Origin: Macrothele yani
Lineage: Eukaryota; Arthropoda; Arachnida; Araneae; Macrothelidae
Direction of reading: 5' to 3'
DNA: 64,000 nt
Assembly: GCA_039090855.1 (NCBI GenBank)
Contig: CM077028.1
Span: forward strand, 67,461,054 to 67,525,053
The notes beneath the pieces were generated by a model that did not search any database, was not told the DNA's origin, and saw only the letters and a program-made list of their open reading frames with translations. Positions 34,501-47,800 of this stretch are shown piece by piece. The translations under genes were made by a program, and so were the position numbers. Within the stretch, counting starts at the first letter, position 1, and every line of letters starts with the position of its first letter.

Positions 34501-37500
34501 AAATGAGTATGAACCCTGTAGTAGAAGAGATGTCCACTTTTCAGTTCAATGAGATCTTCTCCTTTTCTCCTTACCTCACTTAGCCTGATGATGTCCCACT
34601 TGATCCTTTGTAGTTCCTCTTTCAATTCAAGAAGCCTTGAATCAGAAGATAGGGAGCGTCCATTATACGTAGCCAAGGTCAGCATCAGATGGCAGCCTAG
34701 TCCGGTCCTCTGGGGATTCTTAGCACCCTCTGCCTTCATGTCGCACTGGCCACTGCCTTGGCCAGGTACATTCCAGCTACCGGAGACTGAGGGCCAAGAT
34801 TTAAATTGTGGAGTCATTTTGGATGGGTATGGCCATAACTCACCACGCTGGCCAAGCGGGTTGGTGAGTGTGGGATAGCATTTCCTCTAATCCCGATTTT
34901 ATAGTTATACTGCTATTGTCGGTCGTCAGAGCCCCTTTAGTGGGAACAGGATGCACCACGAGAAGGCGGGGTTGACATTTGTCAAGGAGAGGCTGTGATG
35001 TTACGCATCACCTGACCTTACATCCCATCCACACATATACTTGGTAAAATTGTACTCTTGGTCAAAAGAGTAATAGATTTTGTTGTTTACGATCAGCGTC
35101 TGAAACACTTATTAGTTGTTGACACCCGTGTGATGAGAGGTGCAGATGTTGGCTCTGATCATTACTTGGTGGTGTCACAAGTGAAACTGAATGTTGGTTG
35201 GAAGAAAAGAAATAGGAAGAGGCCTAGGATGGAAAGAATAAAGGTTGGAAAGCTCCTTGAAGTCCATCAGAGTTACTCTAATTTACTCAGTGAATGACTG
35301 AAGGAGCTGAAGTCATGTGAGAGGGATGTAGAAAAGAAGTGGACTTGTTTTAAGAACTGTGTTGTTACTTCCGCCGAACAGGTCTGTGTCACCAAAATAG
35401 TGGGTAGCACTAGAGGTGATGCCGGTGGAATACGGAGATTGAAGAGGCAGTAAAGAGAAAGAAGGAAGCATATTTGGGGATGTTGCAAGGTAGAGTTTCT
35501 GAGGATGAATATTGCTGCAAGAAGCATTAGGCAGCAAAGTTGGATCACCAGAGTGAGGCAAAAGATAGAAAAGAAAAGGTGGAAAGGCATGAATTGGCTT
35601 TTTGGAAAGATAGAAAAACGTTCTGGAAGTATATGAGACACAAGCGAAATAGGGGAAACAAAGTTGCAAGTTGTGTGAAGAATAGGATCGGAGAAATGCT
35701 ATGGGAGTCCAATGAGTTAAGTGAAAGATGGGGTGAATACTTCTGTGGGTTATTAGATCAAGAAAGCAAAGGTGATTCTGAGGTAGAAGCAGATGATGTG
35801 ACAGTGAAGGATGGAAGCACAGGAGGGATCTTGAGAGAAGAAGTGTGTAAAGCTCTAAAATCTCTTCAGAATGGTAAAGCTCCAGGAGTTAATGGCATAA
35901 CTTCTGAGATGTTGAAATATGGTGGTGACTCTGTAATTGATTGGTTAACTGAAATCTGCCAGTTGTTCTGGGAGTTAGGAATGGTACCTTGGGATTGGAG
36001 AGATGCTATCATTGTTCTCTCGTGTAAGGGAAAAGGTGATCAGATTGACCGCAAGAACTAGCTTACTGAGTGTGCCAGGAAAAGTGTTTGGCAAGGTCAT
36101 TATTGAAAAGGTACGAGAGGTCTTACATCGGAGAAAGTGTGGGATGTTCCAAGTGGTTTTATGCATGGTAAAGGTTGCACTAACCAAATTTTTGCATTAT
36201 GCACGATGATTGAAAAGTATCTGGCTGTTGATAGGAAAGTTTTTACTGCCTTCATAGATTTAGAGAAAGCACATGACCGAATAAATAGGATACTTCTCTG
36301 GAAGTTGAATGAATATGATGTTACTGGGAATCTACTTAATAGTGTGAAAGCCATGTATGCTGGCAGTAGAACTTGTGTACGAGTGAATGGTGTTTTATCA
36401 AAATGGTTTTCTATTGGTGCAAAGAGTCAGGCAAGGTTGTGTAATGTCACCCTGGCTGTTTAATATATTTATGGATGCATGCGTGATGCCAAAATGGATA
36501 ACACTGGTTTGTGTCTTGGTAATATGCGTGTGTGCAGATTGCTCTATGCTGGTGACACAATCCTGTTGGCAGAGAGCAAAAGTGAGTTGCAGAGTATGTT
36601 GTCCCGGATGTATGAAGTTTGTATGAAATTCAAACTGAGTATAAATAAGGGAAAAACCAAAGTTATGGTTTTTGAGTCAGGAACTGTTAGTACTGAATTC
36701 AGGGTAAGTCTAAATGGCACAGTGATTAACCAGGTAAATGAGTTTGTATATTTGGGAAGCTTGTGTGACAGAGAGAACAGATTAGATGGCAAAATTAGTA
36801 GGCGAGTGAATTCTTCATTGAAAGTCATAGCTGCTTTAGGAGGTTTTTACAGGAATGACGGTTTCTCAAGAGAGTCCCAAATGGCTGTGTATGAAAGTGT
36901 AATTGTCCCTACTCTGATGTATGGCAGTGAAACCTGGTTACTACAGAAGAGACATAAAAGTCATTTGTGTGCTGGAGAAATGCGTTACTTAAGGAGGGGT
37001 GGGTTGTGGGGAGTCATGTTCTAATCATGTGAGGAATGAAGAAACAAAATGTTAGGAAGGTGGAGACTAGTATTCTTAGGTGGTTTGGCCATGTTGAAAG
37101 AATGAGTGACAAAATACTTACTAAGAAATTATTTTTGGCCCAAGTGGCAGGAAAGAAAGACAGAGGAAGGCCAAGGAAGTCATGGGAGGAACAGATTCAG
37201 GAGTGTCTGAATGAGAAAAAGATTATGAGTATGAAGCATAGAAGATCTTGTGTACGTCATGTTATGGATGCCACTGAAGCCTGTGTTGTGTGTCAAGATC
37301 GCTGTATATGAAGAAGTTTGATACGGCAATAGTAAGTAAATAATCAGTTAAAATTTTTTCTGGTGGTTTGCACTTCTTTGTGGAGCTAATCTTAGAGAAC
37401 ACCTTAGGGATGTGTATTATCAGTTAAATGCTTATTGGTTAGATGGATGGTCTTTCTTTGAGGAGCTAACCTCTGAATATCAGAGAACAGCTTGATGATG

Positions 37501-40500
37501 TATATGTAGGTATTTTGTCATCACTGTATCCATCATTGATTTTTAGGATATGTAATATATTAACTATTAATTGTTGTTTGCCTTTTTCAGTACTTTACTT
37601 CCACATCTTCTCTTACCTAACATACAGCCATGTCAATTTGAAGTAATATATCCAATCACTGGAATACACATACTTTTACCACCCAGTGGTCAGAGGTGTA
37701 GGATAGTAGCCAATTGTCCAAGTTCAGCATAGGTTCATGTCTGAAATGAGGCATGATGATTTGTCCTATGCTGCTGGTTTTGTCACTTTCATGGAACAAT
37801 TGGCCCTCAATTTGGGATGGCCAACTCCCTATAACATTCGATGCTTATGAGAGTTTTTAAACCATGGAAAAAAAAAATACTCTTCATAGTTATGCAGTTC
37901 CTTAGTTTTCAACATGGTAGGTATGGTATTAATGCTTAGTTTCTGTTCTGCTTACATGAACATGTTTTATCATCATCAGTTATTACCAGGCCATCTCAGT
38001 TATTTGCGTTTTATGTTATCAACTTCAAAGGCAGAAAATATTTTTTCATGATTTCTCTACATTGAGTGAACATTTGAATTTACAAGACTGAATTTGTGAT
38101 AAATATCAACATTTTTTCTCACTTCTTTCAATTTATTGCATTTACTTGTTATTGATAAACTTATTTCTAACTCTCCCCCTTCAGTCCCTTAAAACTCACC
38201 TTGTTGCAAAACAAGAAAGTTATCATGAGACATTAGAGCCTTGCTGAAGCCATGTTTTCTCATTTTGCCAGTTCTGGAGATGCTTGAGGAAAACCAAGTC
38301 TTTGTAGTGTCAGTTTTCTCATCCATGTACCTATGCTGTCATACTTAATTTTGTTTCAGAGTTTGCCCTTATCTTTTGACTGAGGTTGCACTTTTATATT
38401 AAGCTATTTGTATAGGTGTGCATTCACAAAGTGTTGTCTTTTCTGCAGTTCATGGGAGTGTAGCTTAGTGTAGAATATCTGCAAGAAACAAGCCTCAGTG
38501 ATGTCATTGGAATTTTTTTTCTTACTGCATACCTCAGTTTTTATCATTGATACTTAACCAGTATATTGCAAAATATTATTTATCTGTTGACTGTGTCATT
38601 GAATGTTTCCCAAAATAATATTTCATATATACTTAGCGTGTAAATTGTAGTCATTATATTATTGGTTTTCAGTTTAGAAGAGGACATAAATAATTTAAAA
38701 AAAAGTAAAACTTGTGCACTTTAATGCAAACTAATGGCATTTAGTAACTGTTGTAACTATGGTACCATTGTAAAGCAAGCTTGTTACAACCAAGTCTGAC
38801 TGTACATGTAATAACTGTCACTGTATCTTGTGCTACACTAAACTTACATTTTTAAACTTTCATTTTCATAAAATCCTTGTGACATAAATACTTGCCATGT
38901 TCAGGTAGATGATATTGTAATAAATTGGCAAAAATTGTGAAGTGTTAGCAGTGTGTTATTCTTTTACAAAGTTGTATTTGTTTTTAAATGATGGAAGGGT
39001 TTTTTTATTAGTTGAAAAATAGCACCAAAAACTGAACTTTTACAAAATTTCAGGGTAACTGCATCTGAAATGGAAGACGTTATTAAAGAAAAAGATGAAC
39101 AAATAAAGGAACTGCAGGAAGAAGGTATTATTCTTAGTTTCTATGTATGAAATTTTATTGGTGTTTTATGATCATTTACTATTCTGAAATCCTGTCTTTT
39201 GTATTGTATGTATTATTCATTTTATTTTAAAAGCAGTATATATACACACATATTTTTTTTTTTTTCTGGTTGAACACACTAGAAGGAGTTCCAGCATATT
39301 TTTTTAACACGAAAGTTTTTTTTTTTTTGAGTTTTGGAATAATTATTTAATTGAAATAACATAATAACTGTGACATGTAACAAAGAAGTAATTATTTTTT
39401 TAAGTAACATAATAATTGTAACATGTGATTGAGTATATATATATATATAGAGAGAGAGAGGTACGTTTGATTGTTTTACAAGTTGTACAGTTGTACACTG
39501 AAAAGTTTTTTTTCTATACATAATGTACCGCTCTGGAAACTTTGTATGACAGTACATTATACAGCAAAGCACCATTTATACGTTTCTCAGTTATACGTCT
39601 TTTACATTTATATGTTGTCTCAGGTTGGTCCCGATTAATTCCTATTCATTTTAATAGTAACACATTTTGTTTATACGCCGCGTTACTTTGATTATACGTC
39701 GTCATTTTTCCTCATTCGTTAGTTGAAGTTTGCCACTGAGGTCAAATATTTCTTTTCTGAGTCATTCTTTGATACCCTTTTCGAACGCAGACTCAAGACC
39801 TTTTTTCAGCAGAGACAGAAGAACCGTCCATTGACCAATGGGGGCTACGAAGATAGGGGGTATACACGAAGGTGCGGGGTCTCCTCTTTTCTGTCAGAAG
39901 ACACTGAATGAGGGGAATCGGATTGCTCTCCACCAGCAACAGCAAGCATAAGTTCCTTCTTTGAAGGAACCAAGGTACATCGCCGGAAGTTATGAGGGGT
40001 CGCAAAAGGATAGACAGACTTATGACCTCACTGGACCGGTTTATTGATAAGACCCTCACCATACAGCACATCCATTTCAGGTGCTTTTGGATAATTGCCT
40101 TTGTACGATTGCTTGTTGCTGCCTCTACGATTGTTATTAAAAATGTCAAGAAAATGAAAGCCACTTTCATTAACAGATAAAGTTAAAATTTTAAAAGAAT
40201 TGGACAAGAATACTGGATTGACTAAAGTAGAGATTGCAAACATGTTGAATGTATCTGTGTTAATGCTGAAAACAATAGTGTACAACAGAGTGAAAATAGA
40301 AGGCAAAGCTGCAGCTTGTGGAAAATCTGCTTCAAAAAAGTTGCACGTCTAAGATGGGAAATTCCCAGGAGTCAAAAGCATTTTGTTGCAGTTCTTTAAT
40401 CAATGCCGTGCCACGAATATCTCAGTAGGCCAGTGCCGATGGAAAAGGCAAAAGAAATTGCTCTGAAATTGGTTGTGTAGGACACATGTTTTTCTACAGG

Positions 40501-43500
40501 GTGGTTACACAAATTCAAATTGTGTCATGGAGTTTCATCCCAAGTTGTAAGTGGTGTGTCAAAAGATGTTCCATCAGAGTCTGTAGAAGATTGGTTCCAG
40601 GATTTATCCAGAAAAATAGATGGGTACAAACTGCAAGCCATTTTTAACATTGGTGAGACAGGGTTATTCTTTCATCTGATGTCTACAAGAACTTTAGCAT
40701 TTAAAGGTGACCAACGTAAAGGAGGGGGAAAAAATAAAGTTTGGCTCACTCTTTTACTTTGCGCAAATGCTGATTGAACTGAAAAACTGATTCTGTTAGT
40801 TATAGGCAAGTCACAGAATCCACGGTGTTTTAAGAATGAGAAAAGCTCGCCATTATCGTATCAAGCAAACAAAAAAGCGTGGTGATGAGTGTCCTTTTCA
40901 TTGTCTGGCTCAAAAACATAGACAAAAAGATGAAGCGTCAAAACCGAAAGATTTTAATGTTTATGAACCAAAGCACTGCCCATCCTCAAGTAACCAAATT
41001 TTTGCAAAACGTGAAAGTTATTTTCTTTACCCCAAATTGCACTAGTTGATTACAACCCCTAGATCTCAGAATAATCCAAAACTTTAAAGTGCACTACAGG
41101 AAGAATTTAGTTCAACTTGCAGTTCAAAACATCAATGCAGGAAGTGTTCATCAAAAGATAAACATACTTGATGCAATGAACATGATATTTCTGGCATCGG
41201 CTCAAGTAAAATCAGAAACAATTAAAAAATGTTTCGTCAAAGGAGGTTTCCCAATCTCGGAAGCAAACGAAAGTGCTGACGGTTACAAAAGCGATGAAGA
41301 CACTGTGATTATGGATAAAGTGGATTGGAAACTCCTGGGAGTAGACATAAACTTCGAAGAGTATGTAAATTGTGGTGCTGATATGATCACTTCAAAACTA
41401 TGCACAGTAGAAGAATTAATAGATGCTAATTTGGAGAATGAACATTCCAGCAGCAGTGATGAAGAAAGTGCAGAACCAGTTCAACTGTTCTTTCAAGATG
41501 CAATGCATAGTATTGATATACTGAGAAATGTCTTTGTTTTTCATGCCAACACCAGTGAGAAAATGTTTGAAGAATTTAATTCAATCCATAGTACTCTCCT
41601 TAGAATGCAAAATCAAACAACCAGGCAAACATTACTAAAAGACTTTTTCAAATGAATTTAAAAGTGTTTATTAACGGTCGATGTGGTCCAGCATTTTTTC
41701 TTGTTCGAAAGAAAGTTAACATATTTAATCAAGATGTGTTACTGAAATATAAGTATGAATTTTCCTTAGTTGTATGTTATATATATGTACTTTGAGTACA
41801 ATTTGATTATTTTTAAAATTAAACTTAAAAAAGTCTTCAAAATACTGTATAAATAATGTAATAAGTATAAATATTTGTACATAATAAAATATATTTTCAT
41901 TATACGTAACAGGTACCATAGTAGTACTGTACATATTATGCGTATGTACTAAAAAAATTCGCTTCGCATTTTGGACTTTAATATCAGTTATACGTCTTTT
42001 ATGACTGGTCCCTTGAAAGACGTATAAATGGTGCTTTACTGTATATAAAGAGAAATATACCATACGGTGAAGAAGAAGAAATAAAGAAATTATCGAACAG
42101 GTTTTAATTCAAAAGAGACATGTTTTAGGGAATACCTACAACTTTAAAGAAAAGAAATACCAATGCAACTTGTACTGCTAAATATAATTTTACATACAGT
42201 TGCTGTATCTCCTAGCAAGTGTGAAAGGGGATTTTCTCAGGGGAATTTGATAATCACCTCAGCAAGGTCTCTTTTAATCATACTTACTAATAACCAGAGG
42301 CGATTCGTCATTATAGGCCAGAGGGGCCGGGCCCCACCTAAAAATTTCTATTTCTAGAAATAATTTTTTTTTTTTTTTTTGCCCTGATTCTTATTCTTTC
42401 CCTTAACTACATGGTGATAAACCTTTCCCTTCAAAAACCATTACCTAAGGGAAAAGTTTCCTTCAAAAACGAAAAACTGTTCCCCGAGGAAAGAGATCAC
42501 GTTCAGAGTGTGAGGTTATTGGGGCCAGCTCCAACAGGCCCCAGTAACATCACTACGCAAGCGAAGAGGAGATGATTTCCTCCCCGTCTCATTCAGTATG
42601 AAGACCAGCATACAACACTGTCTTAATCGCGTGTGCAAAAAAGCTGTGATCTGGCCCCGCACTAATTTGATTGGCCGGGAGTGTATCCATTTCCTTAATG
42701 CCGTGGGTTGACAGAGAAGCTTACCCCGACCAAGCTCAAAGGTGGCGTGAGGGTTTTAAATGTCATTGCAAAGTTCAGTTAGTTGTTTTTTCTGTGTGTC
42801 TCTCTCTCGGTGATGTGTTGTTCCTTCATGTCGTGACTTTTTTGCTTGTCGAGTACAATGAATGGAGTGGATATTTTGTTAAAATCTCTGTTCTTTGCTT
42901 TAAATCTGGAAGAAAAGCTTCACTTAAAAAAACTCAGTGTTTATCACGCCAAGAATGTTTAGTTTGAGCTTCACTTAAAAAAAAACAGTGCTCATCAGCC
43001 CAAAAATTTGAGTCAAAAATCTTCTCTTAAAAAAACTGCTTATCAGCCCAGGAATTTGAGTCGGAAATCTTCACTTAAAAAACTCTGGGCTTATCAGCCC
43101 AAGAATTTGAGTTTCCAAGAGTTGAAGTTTACAAACGCTTTGCAGAACTAATTTCAGTTTTAACTAAGATGATTTTCTATGTTAAAAATAAATAAATAAA
43201 TGAGAAAACATGTAAGTATAATTTACACATGAGTACATATATGTTTTTAGGTTTCACAAGTTCTTTAAAAAAAGGTTAAACCTTTCAAATAATGCAAATG
43301 GTAGTATGGTACTCATTCTATATGGGACGAAATTCACGAAACGTTCCCTCCCTGCATATATTTGGAGTTATTATTTTTTCACTACATTTTTTGATCCTGT
43401 GAATCCTGTGATTATTCCTCAATTGAGAAATCTGAAGAAACACAAAGCACAACTAACAAATTAATGCTCATATGTTTTAAGGTAAAATTTTTATTTAAGG

Positions 43501-44752
43501 AGTTTTAAAATTTTTCTGTTAATAGTTATGCATTCTATTCTGAGGAAATTTTTTTCATGTGCAATACAATAGTTGACACATTCTACCTTATTTGGGCATT
43601 ATTGTGAGTCAAGGGGGTAAACAGAGGGCAGAGTAAAGGAATCTTGGGGGTGGGGTCTGAATAGTTGGCCTAATAATGACAGTTTTTTTTATTTCATTGT
43701 TTGGCTTCGGCTACTGGCCCCACCTGTTTCAGTTGCCACGAGCTGCCACTGCAAATAACCTCATTACTATTCAAACAGTTTGCTGGGCCTCCTCTGATCC
43801 AGTTTGATCCCAAAAAAAATATGTCTGATTGTGGCTCCTTCAAGGGCACTATTTGGTAGTGGATGTGAAAAAAAAAAAAAAAAAGGAGCAGTGAGAACAG
43901 CAGAAAAATTTCAAGAGTTGAACAAAATTTGAATTGCATTTTAGGATCAAATCAGTTCCATTCTATTCCTCAGTGTAATGTAATCCTCAGTGCAAAATTT
44001 TCTTCCATTTGTATGTAAAGCTTGACAAAAATTTTAATTTCAGCATTTTCTATGCTAAATTATAAAATTGTTTTGGAATACTAATTTGTTTAATAAAATA
44101 AATAATTTACTATAATACAAGGTGTATAAATTATGTTTTTGCATTTTGTGCTATGCAAGAACAACAGAGCTTGAAGATCAATATTCAAAAAGTTTTGTTG
44201 CTTTTTATTAGATCAACCTCCCCTCCCCTCTTACAACAACTTTTGCCTAAGAGTTGTAACACCTTTTTCTTCAGAAAAAATCACTGTATACACCAAAGAG
44301 TCAAAGCATTATGACCACTTGCCTATTATGATGTTGGTAAGGTTCTCCATGTGCTCCAAAATGGCCCTTAACCTGCGAGGCATGGATGCTAAAAGATTTC
44401 TGAAGGTGTCTTGCTGTATCTGGTACCAACACATTACCAGCAGATCTGGTTAACTCTTGTAAGTTACATGGTTAAGCTGCTGCAGATCGGATTTGCTGTT
44501 CTGACATAAACTACAGATGCTCAATTAGTTTGATGTTTGGAGAATCTGGAAGCCAAGGCAATACCTGGAAGTCTTCCTCATGTTCTGTGAACCATTCTCG
44601 AACAATCCAAGTAGTGTGGCATGGTGCATTACTCTGCGGAAAAAAAAGCACTACTAGAGAGGAATACCCAGCGGCGAGGTGTGGCATCTCGCGGATAGGA
44701 AGCTGAGAAATTAAATATTAGATGTATTGTAAACACACGTGTAGTGTGTGTG

Positions 44753-44834
<82 letters not shown>

Positions 44835-47800
44835 GGGGGGGTATACAATGTGTTTTATGTAGCTGGTCCAATTTTAAAATTATGAACATTTTAGAAATGG
44901 AGTTAATTGGACTAGAATTTTTTTATTTCTTCTGCTTGCTATTATTTATTTTTGTACGCAAGAAAAAAATGCACAAGTGAGAAACATTCATTTAATTTTC
45001 ATTTTTGATTAAATATACGCATATACTTATATTATCAATAATTTCCTCTGTTCAAAGAACTCTTCTACTCATTGTGACTACTGAAACTAATCTTATGCTT
45101 ACCTAAAAAGCACATAGCTCTAATCACGTGAGCTACTATCGTGCTGTTACTTCTAACATTTTCATTGTGCTTTTCAATATTTAATCAAAATTGATTACTT
45201 AAACTGCATTCAACATGGGGTTTACCAAATTGTTTAAGCATTTTGAGACAGCATAAATAAGATTTGCAGATAATTTATGCCTATTCTGCACTTTATGAAA
45301 ATTATTCAAGTCGTTGAAGAAATTAATCGGCATATAAAACTTAGATGGAGAGCTTTCGGAAGAAACAGTACAATTTTTAAGAGCAGTATGCCATTATGTC
45401 TTAAAAGAAAAGTGTTTTAATCAATGCATTCTGCCAGTGCTTACATTGCCAGAACTGAAAAAGACATACAAAGACTGCAGACAACTCACAGAAGCATGGA
45501 GAGATGCATTCTTGGTGTAACCAGGAAAGATAAGAAGAGAAACTTGTGGATAAGGAGGAAGTGGACGACATCATCATAAGGCAGAAGTGGACGACATCAT
45601 GACCAGAGTGAAATCACTAAAATGGCAATGGGGTGGACATGTTGCCAGAAGAATGGACTACCGATGGACAACCAAAATTTTAGACTGGATTCTGAGGTAC
45701 AGGAAAAGACACAGAAGAAGACCCCATGGGAGATGGATGGATGAAATTCGAAAGTATGCTGGAGTGACATGGAGGAGACGGGCTCAAGACAGACAATTGT
45801 GGAAGAAACTTACGGAGACCTTCATCCAGCAGTGGATTGATAATGGATGATGATGATTCAAGTAGTTAAATCCATTTTTAGACCACACATTTTTTTCTGG
45901 CAAAAACAACAAGCAAGGCCAGCAACACATTTTTTAATCTTACTACATCCACAATCAAGTTGTACCCCATAACTTTTGTTGAAAGTGATGATTAAATTTC
46001 TTTGTTTTAGCTGATACATTAAGAAATGATTGAGACTGACCATTTTCAATAATTTCCAGTTTTTTAATAAACGGAAGTGACCCGAATGTTATGGAATTTT
46101 GCACATTTATTCAATGATGCAATCTCAGTCCAAACCAGGCAATTGATTTTCCTGAGACAAAGCATTTGAAACACAAAGAACAGTAATTTTATCAGGCACG
46201 AAAGTACCAAAAGAACAATTGCCATTGGATAAGCTTGTAGCTTAGGAGCATCCATGCTGCAAGAGCACAAGTTAATTTTTTTCCATGTTTGGGAAAAACC
46301 ATTGCAAAATTTGATTTTCTGTGCAATAAGAGATAAAAAAAAAACTGAATCATAATTAATACATGTGATTTAAATGCGTTAAAACATTTTTAAAACCCTA
46401 TTTGCTCACTAATAAAGATGCACTGTTGTTACATGCCATTCTACTTCCTGTGACTGTTTCTTCAAAGAGAGCTTACACGGTGCATACGCATTCCCCAACA
46501 CTGTGCTATCTGCATGTGTCCCTCTCATGAAGGCTGAATAGGAAAGTTGCTGACCAAGACTTCTTCATACTTGAGCACTTCCAACCGAGTTCCGGCCTAC
46601 TGTAAATGGCAATGCATCGCTATTTTATATCTGCTGTTTCATTAATGTTACTATTTCATCTTACATTAATTTCTCCTTGGTTAAGACCAAGATTTCTATT
46701 CTCAACTTTCACTCAATTTTCTATGGTTTACTTTTTATTTTTATACAATACTAAAACTTGAGATGTCTTGCTGAGTAAATTAGGGGAAGTGCCGCTTCCA
46801 CATCTTCCATGAATGCCTCGCCCCTGGGAATGCCATTACCATGAAAGGATGTACCTGGTCTTCAATTATGTTTAAGTAGGTGGTAGACATCATAATTTCC
46901 TGCACATGAATGACTGGACCCAGGGTTTCTCCACAAAACATTGCCCAAAGCATTATAGTTCCGCCATTGGCTTGTTTTTGTCTCACGGTGCATTCTGGTG
47001 CCAAAACTTCTCCAGGTAAATGATGCACATATACTTGCCCATACAGGAAATGAGATTCATCAGACTGGAAGACCTTCCAGTCATTCAAGGTCCAATTTTG
47101 ATGCTCGCATGCCCACTGTAGGTGTTTTTGATGGTGAACTGAGGTTAGCATAGGCACTCAAAGCAGCCCCATTTTCAACAAGGTTCAATGTATTGTGTGT
47201 TGTTATGCATTACACCTGTCACCAGCATTCAAATTACTGGCAAGTTGTGCCACAGTATCCCTTCAGTTATCTTTTACCATACTGGACAGCCTTTGCTCAC
47301 CTCTAGCAGTGATGAGCCATGGTTGTCCCACATCTTGCCTTCTTGGACCATTTTTTTGAAGATTCTAACCATATCTGACCATAAGCACCCCACAAGCCTT
47401 GCCGTCTTGTAAACTCTGTGACCCAATCATCTGGCCATTACAATTTGGCCTATGTCAAACTCACTTAAGTGCACTTCCTTTCCTTCTGAAGAGCAAGAAT
47501 AACACTGATTAACAGAGCTCAGTACCAGGTGTTATTTATACCATTTCATGACCTTCACACACACCATCATTTATCTGCAGTTGCTTCAATTTGCTTGAAA
47601 ATGCACTGGTCATAATTCTTTAGCTCTTTGATGTATATATATGCTTTTGCACTTTTTCATTTCATTCAGTTTCATATTTAAGTCAGTCTTAAACAAAACC
47701 ATTATTGAGAAATGCATTGTAGAGTCACTGACAGAAGAAAACAAATATATACTTGTGTTTTATATATTTATACGTAGTGAATCAAAAAGTTACGAGACTA

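Larger units (their letters stand above)
29604..35026 (-). mobile_element. LINE family A, copy 3, inside LINE B and itself interrupted
   Basis: Full-length LINE A on the minus strand from the ATC-triplet tail (29604) to the 5' end (about 35017, then some 9 extra bases). A 10-bp target duplication ATCCACACAT lies at 29594-29603 and 35027-35036, inside the LINE B endonuclease. A 2.2-kb element (32290-34518) splits it. Confidence 0.9.
28585..37510 (+). mobile_element. LINE family B, copy 1, interrupted by LINE A
   Basis: A second non-LTR family on the + strand. 28585-28900 is a 5' segment in inverted orientation. 28910-29603 holds the endonuclease N-terminal half. Then LINE A copy 3 intervenes (29604-35026). 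35027-37510 holds the rest of the endonuclease, the reverse transcriptase and the 3' UTR, ending near GATGATGTATATGTAGG. The same 3' UTR in copy 2 (54600-54704) runs into a TATG repeat tail. The 3' UTR of this copy has an internal duplication of about 100 bp (GGAGCTAA...AGAGAACA). Confidence 0.8.
42155..43935 (+). pseudogene. hAT transposase C-terminus, split by another hAT element
   Basis: 42160-42294 reads [20 protein letters not shown], then [12 protein letters not shown]. This is the hAT dimerisation motif (usually S..ERGFS.MN.I.T..R). The match resumes after the inserted element at 43752: [15 protein letters not shown], then [14 protein letters not shown], as in the last residues of this hAT type. 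Only the C-terminal end survives. Confidence 0.65.
44291..47633 (-). mobile_element. Tc1-like element, minus strand, split by later DNA
   Basis: The left end reads CACCAAAGAGTCAAAGCATT and the right end, reverse-complemented, CATCAAAGAGCTAAAGAATT, both followed by ATGACCA. TA flanks both ends. Transposase pieces sit at each end of the element, with about 2.1 kb of unrelated DNA between (44641-46785). That DNA contains a GT repeat and a LINE A fragment. Confidence 0.8.

Noticed and set aside
42906..43121. CRISPR-like array
   Set aside because: Units are adjacent and diverged with no unique spacers, inside a hAT-like element in a eukaryotic intron.
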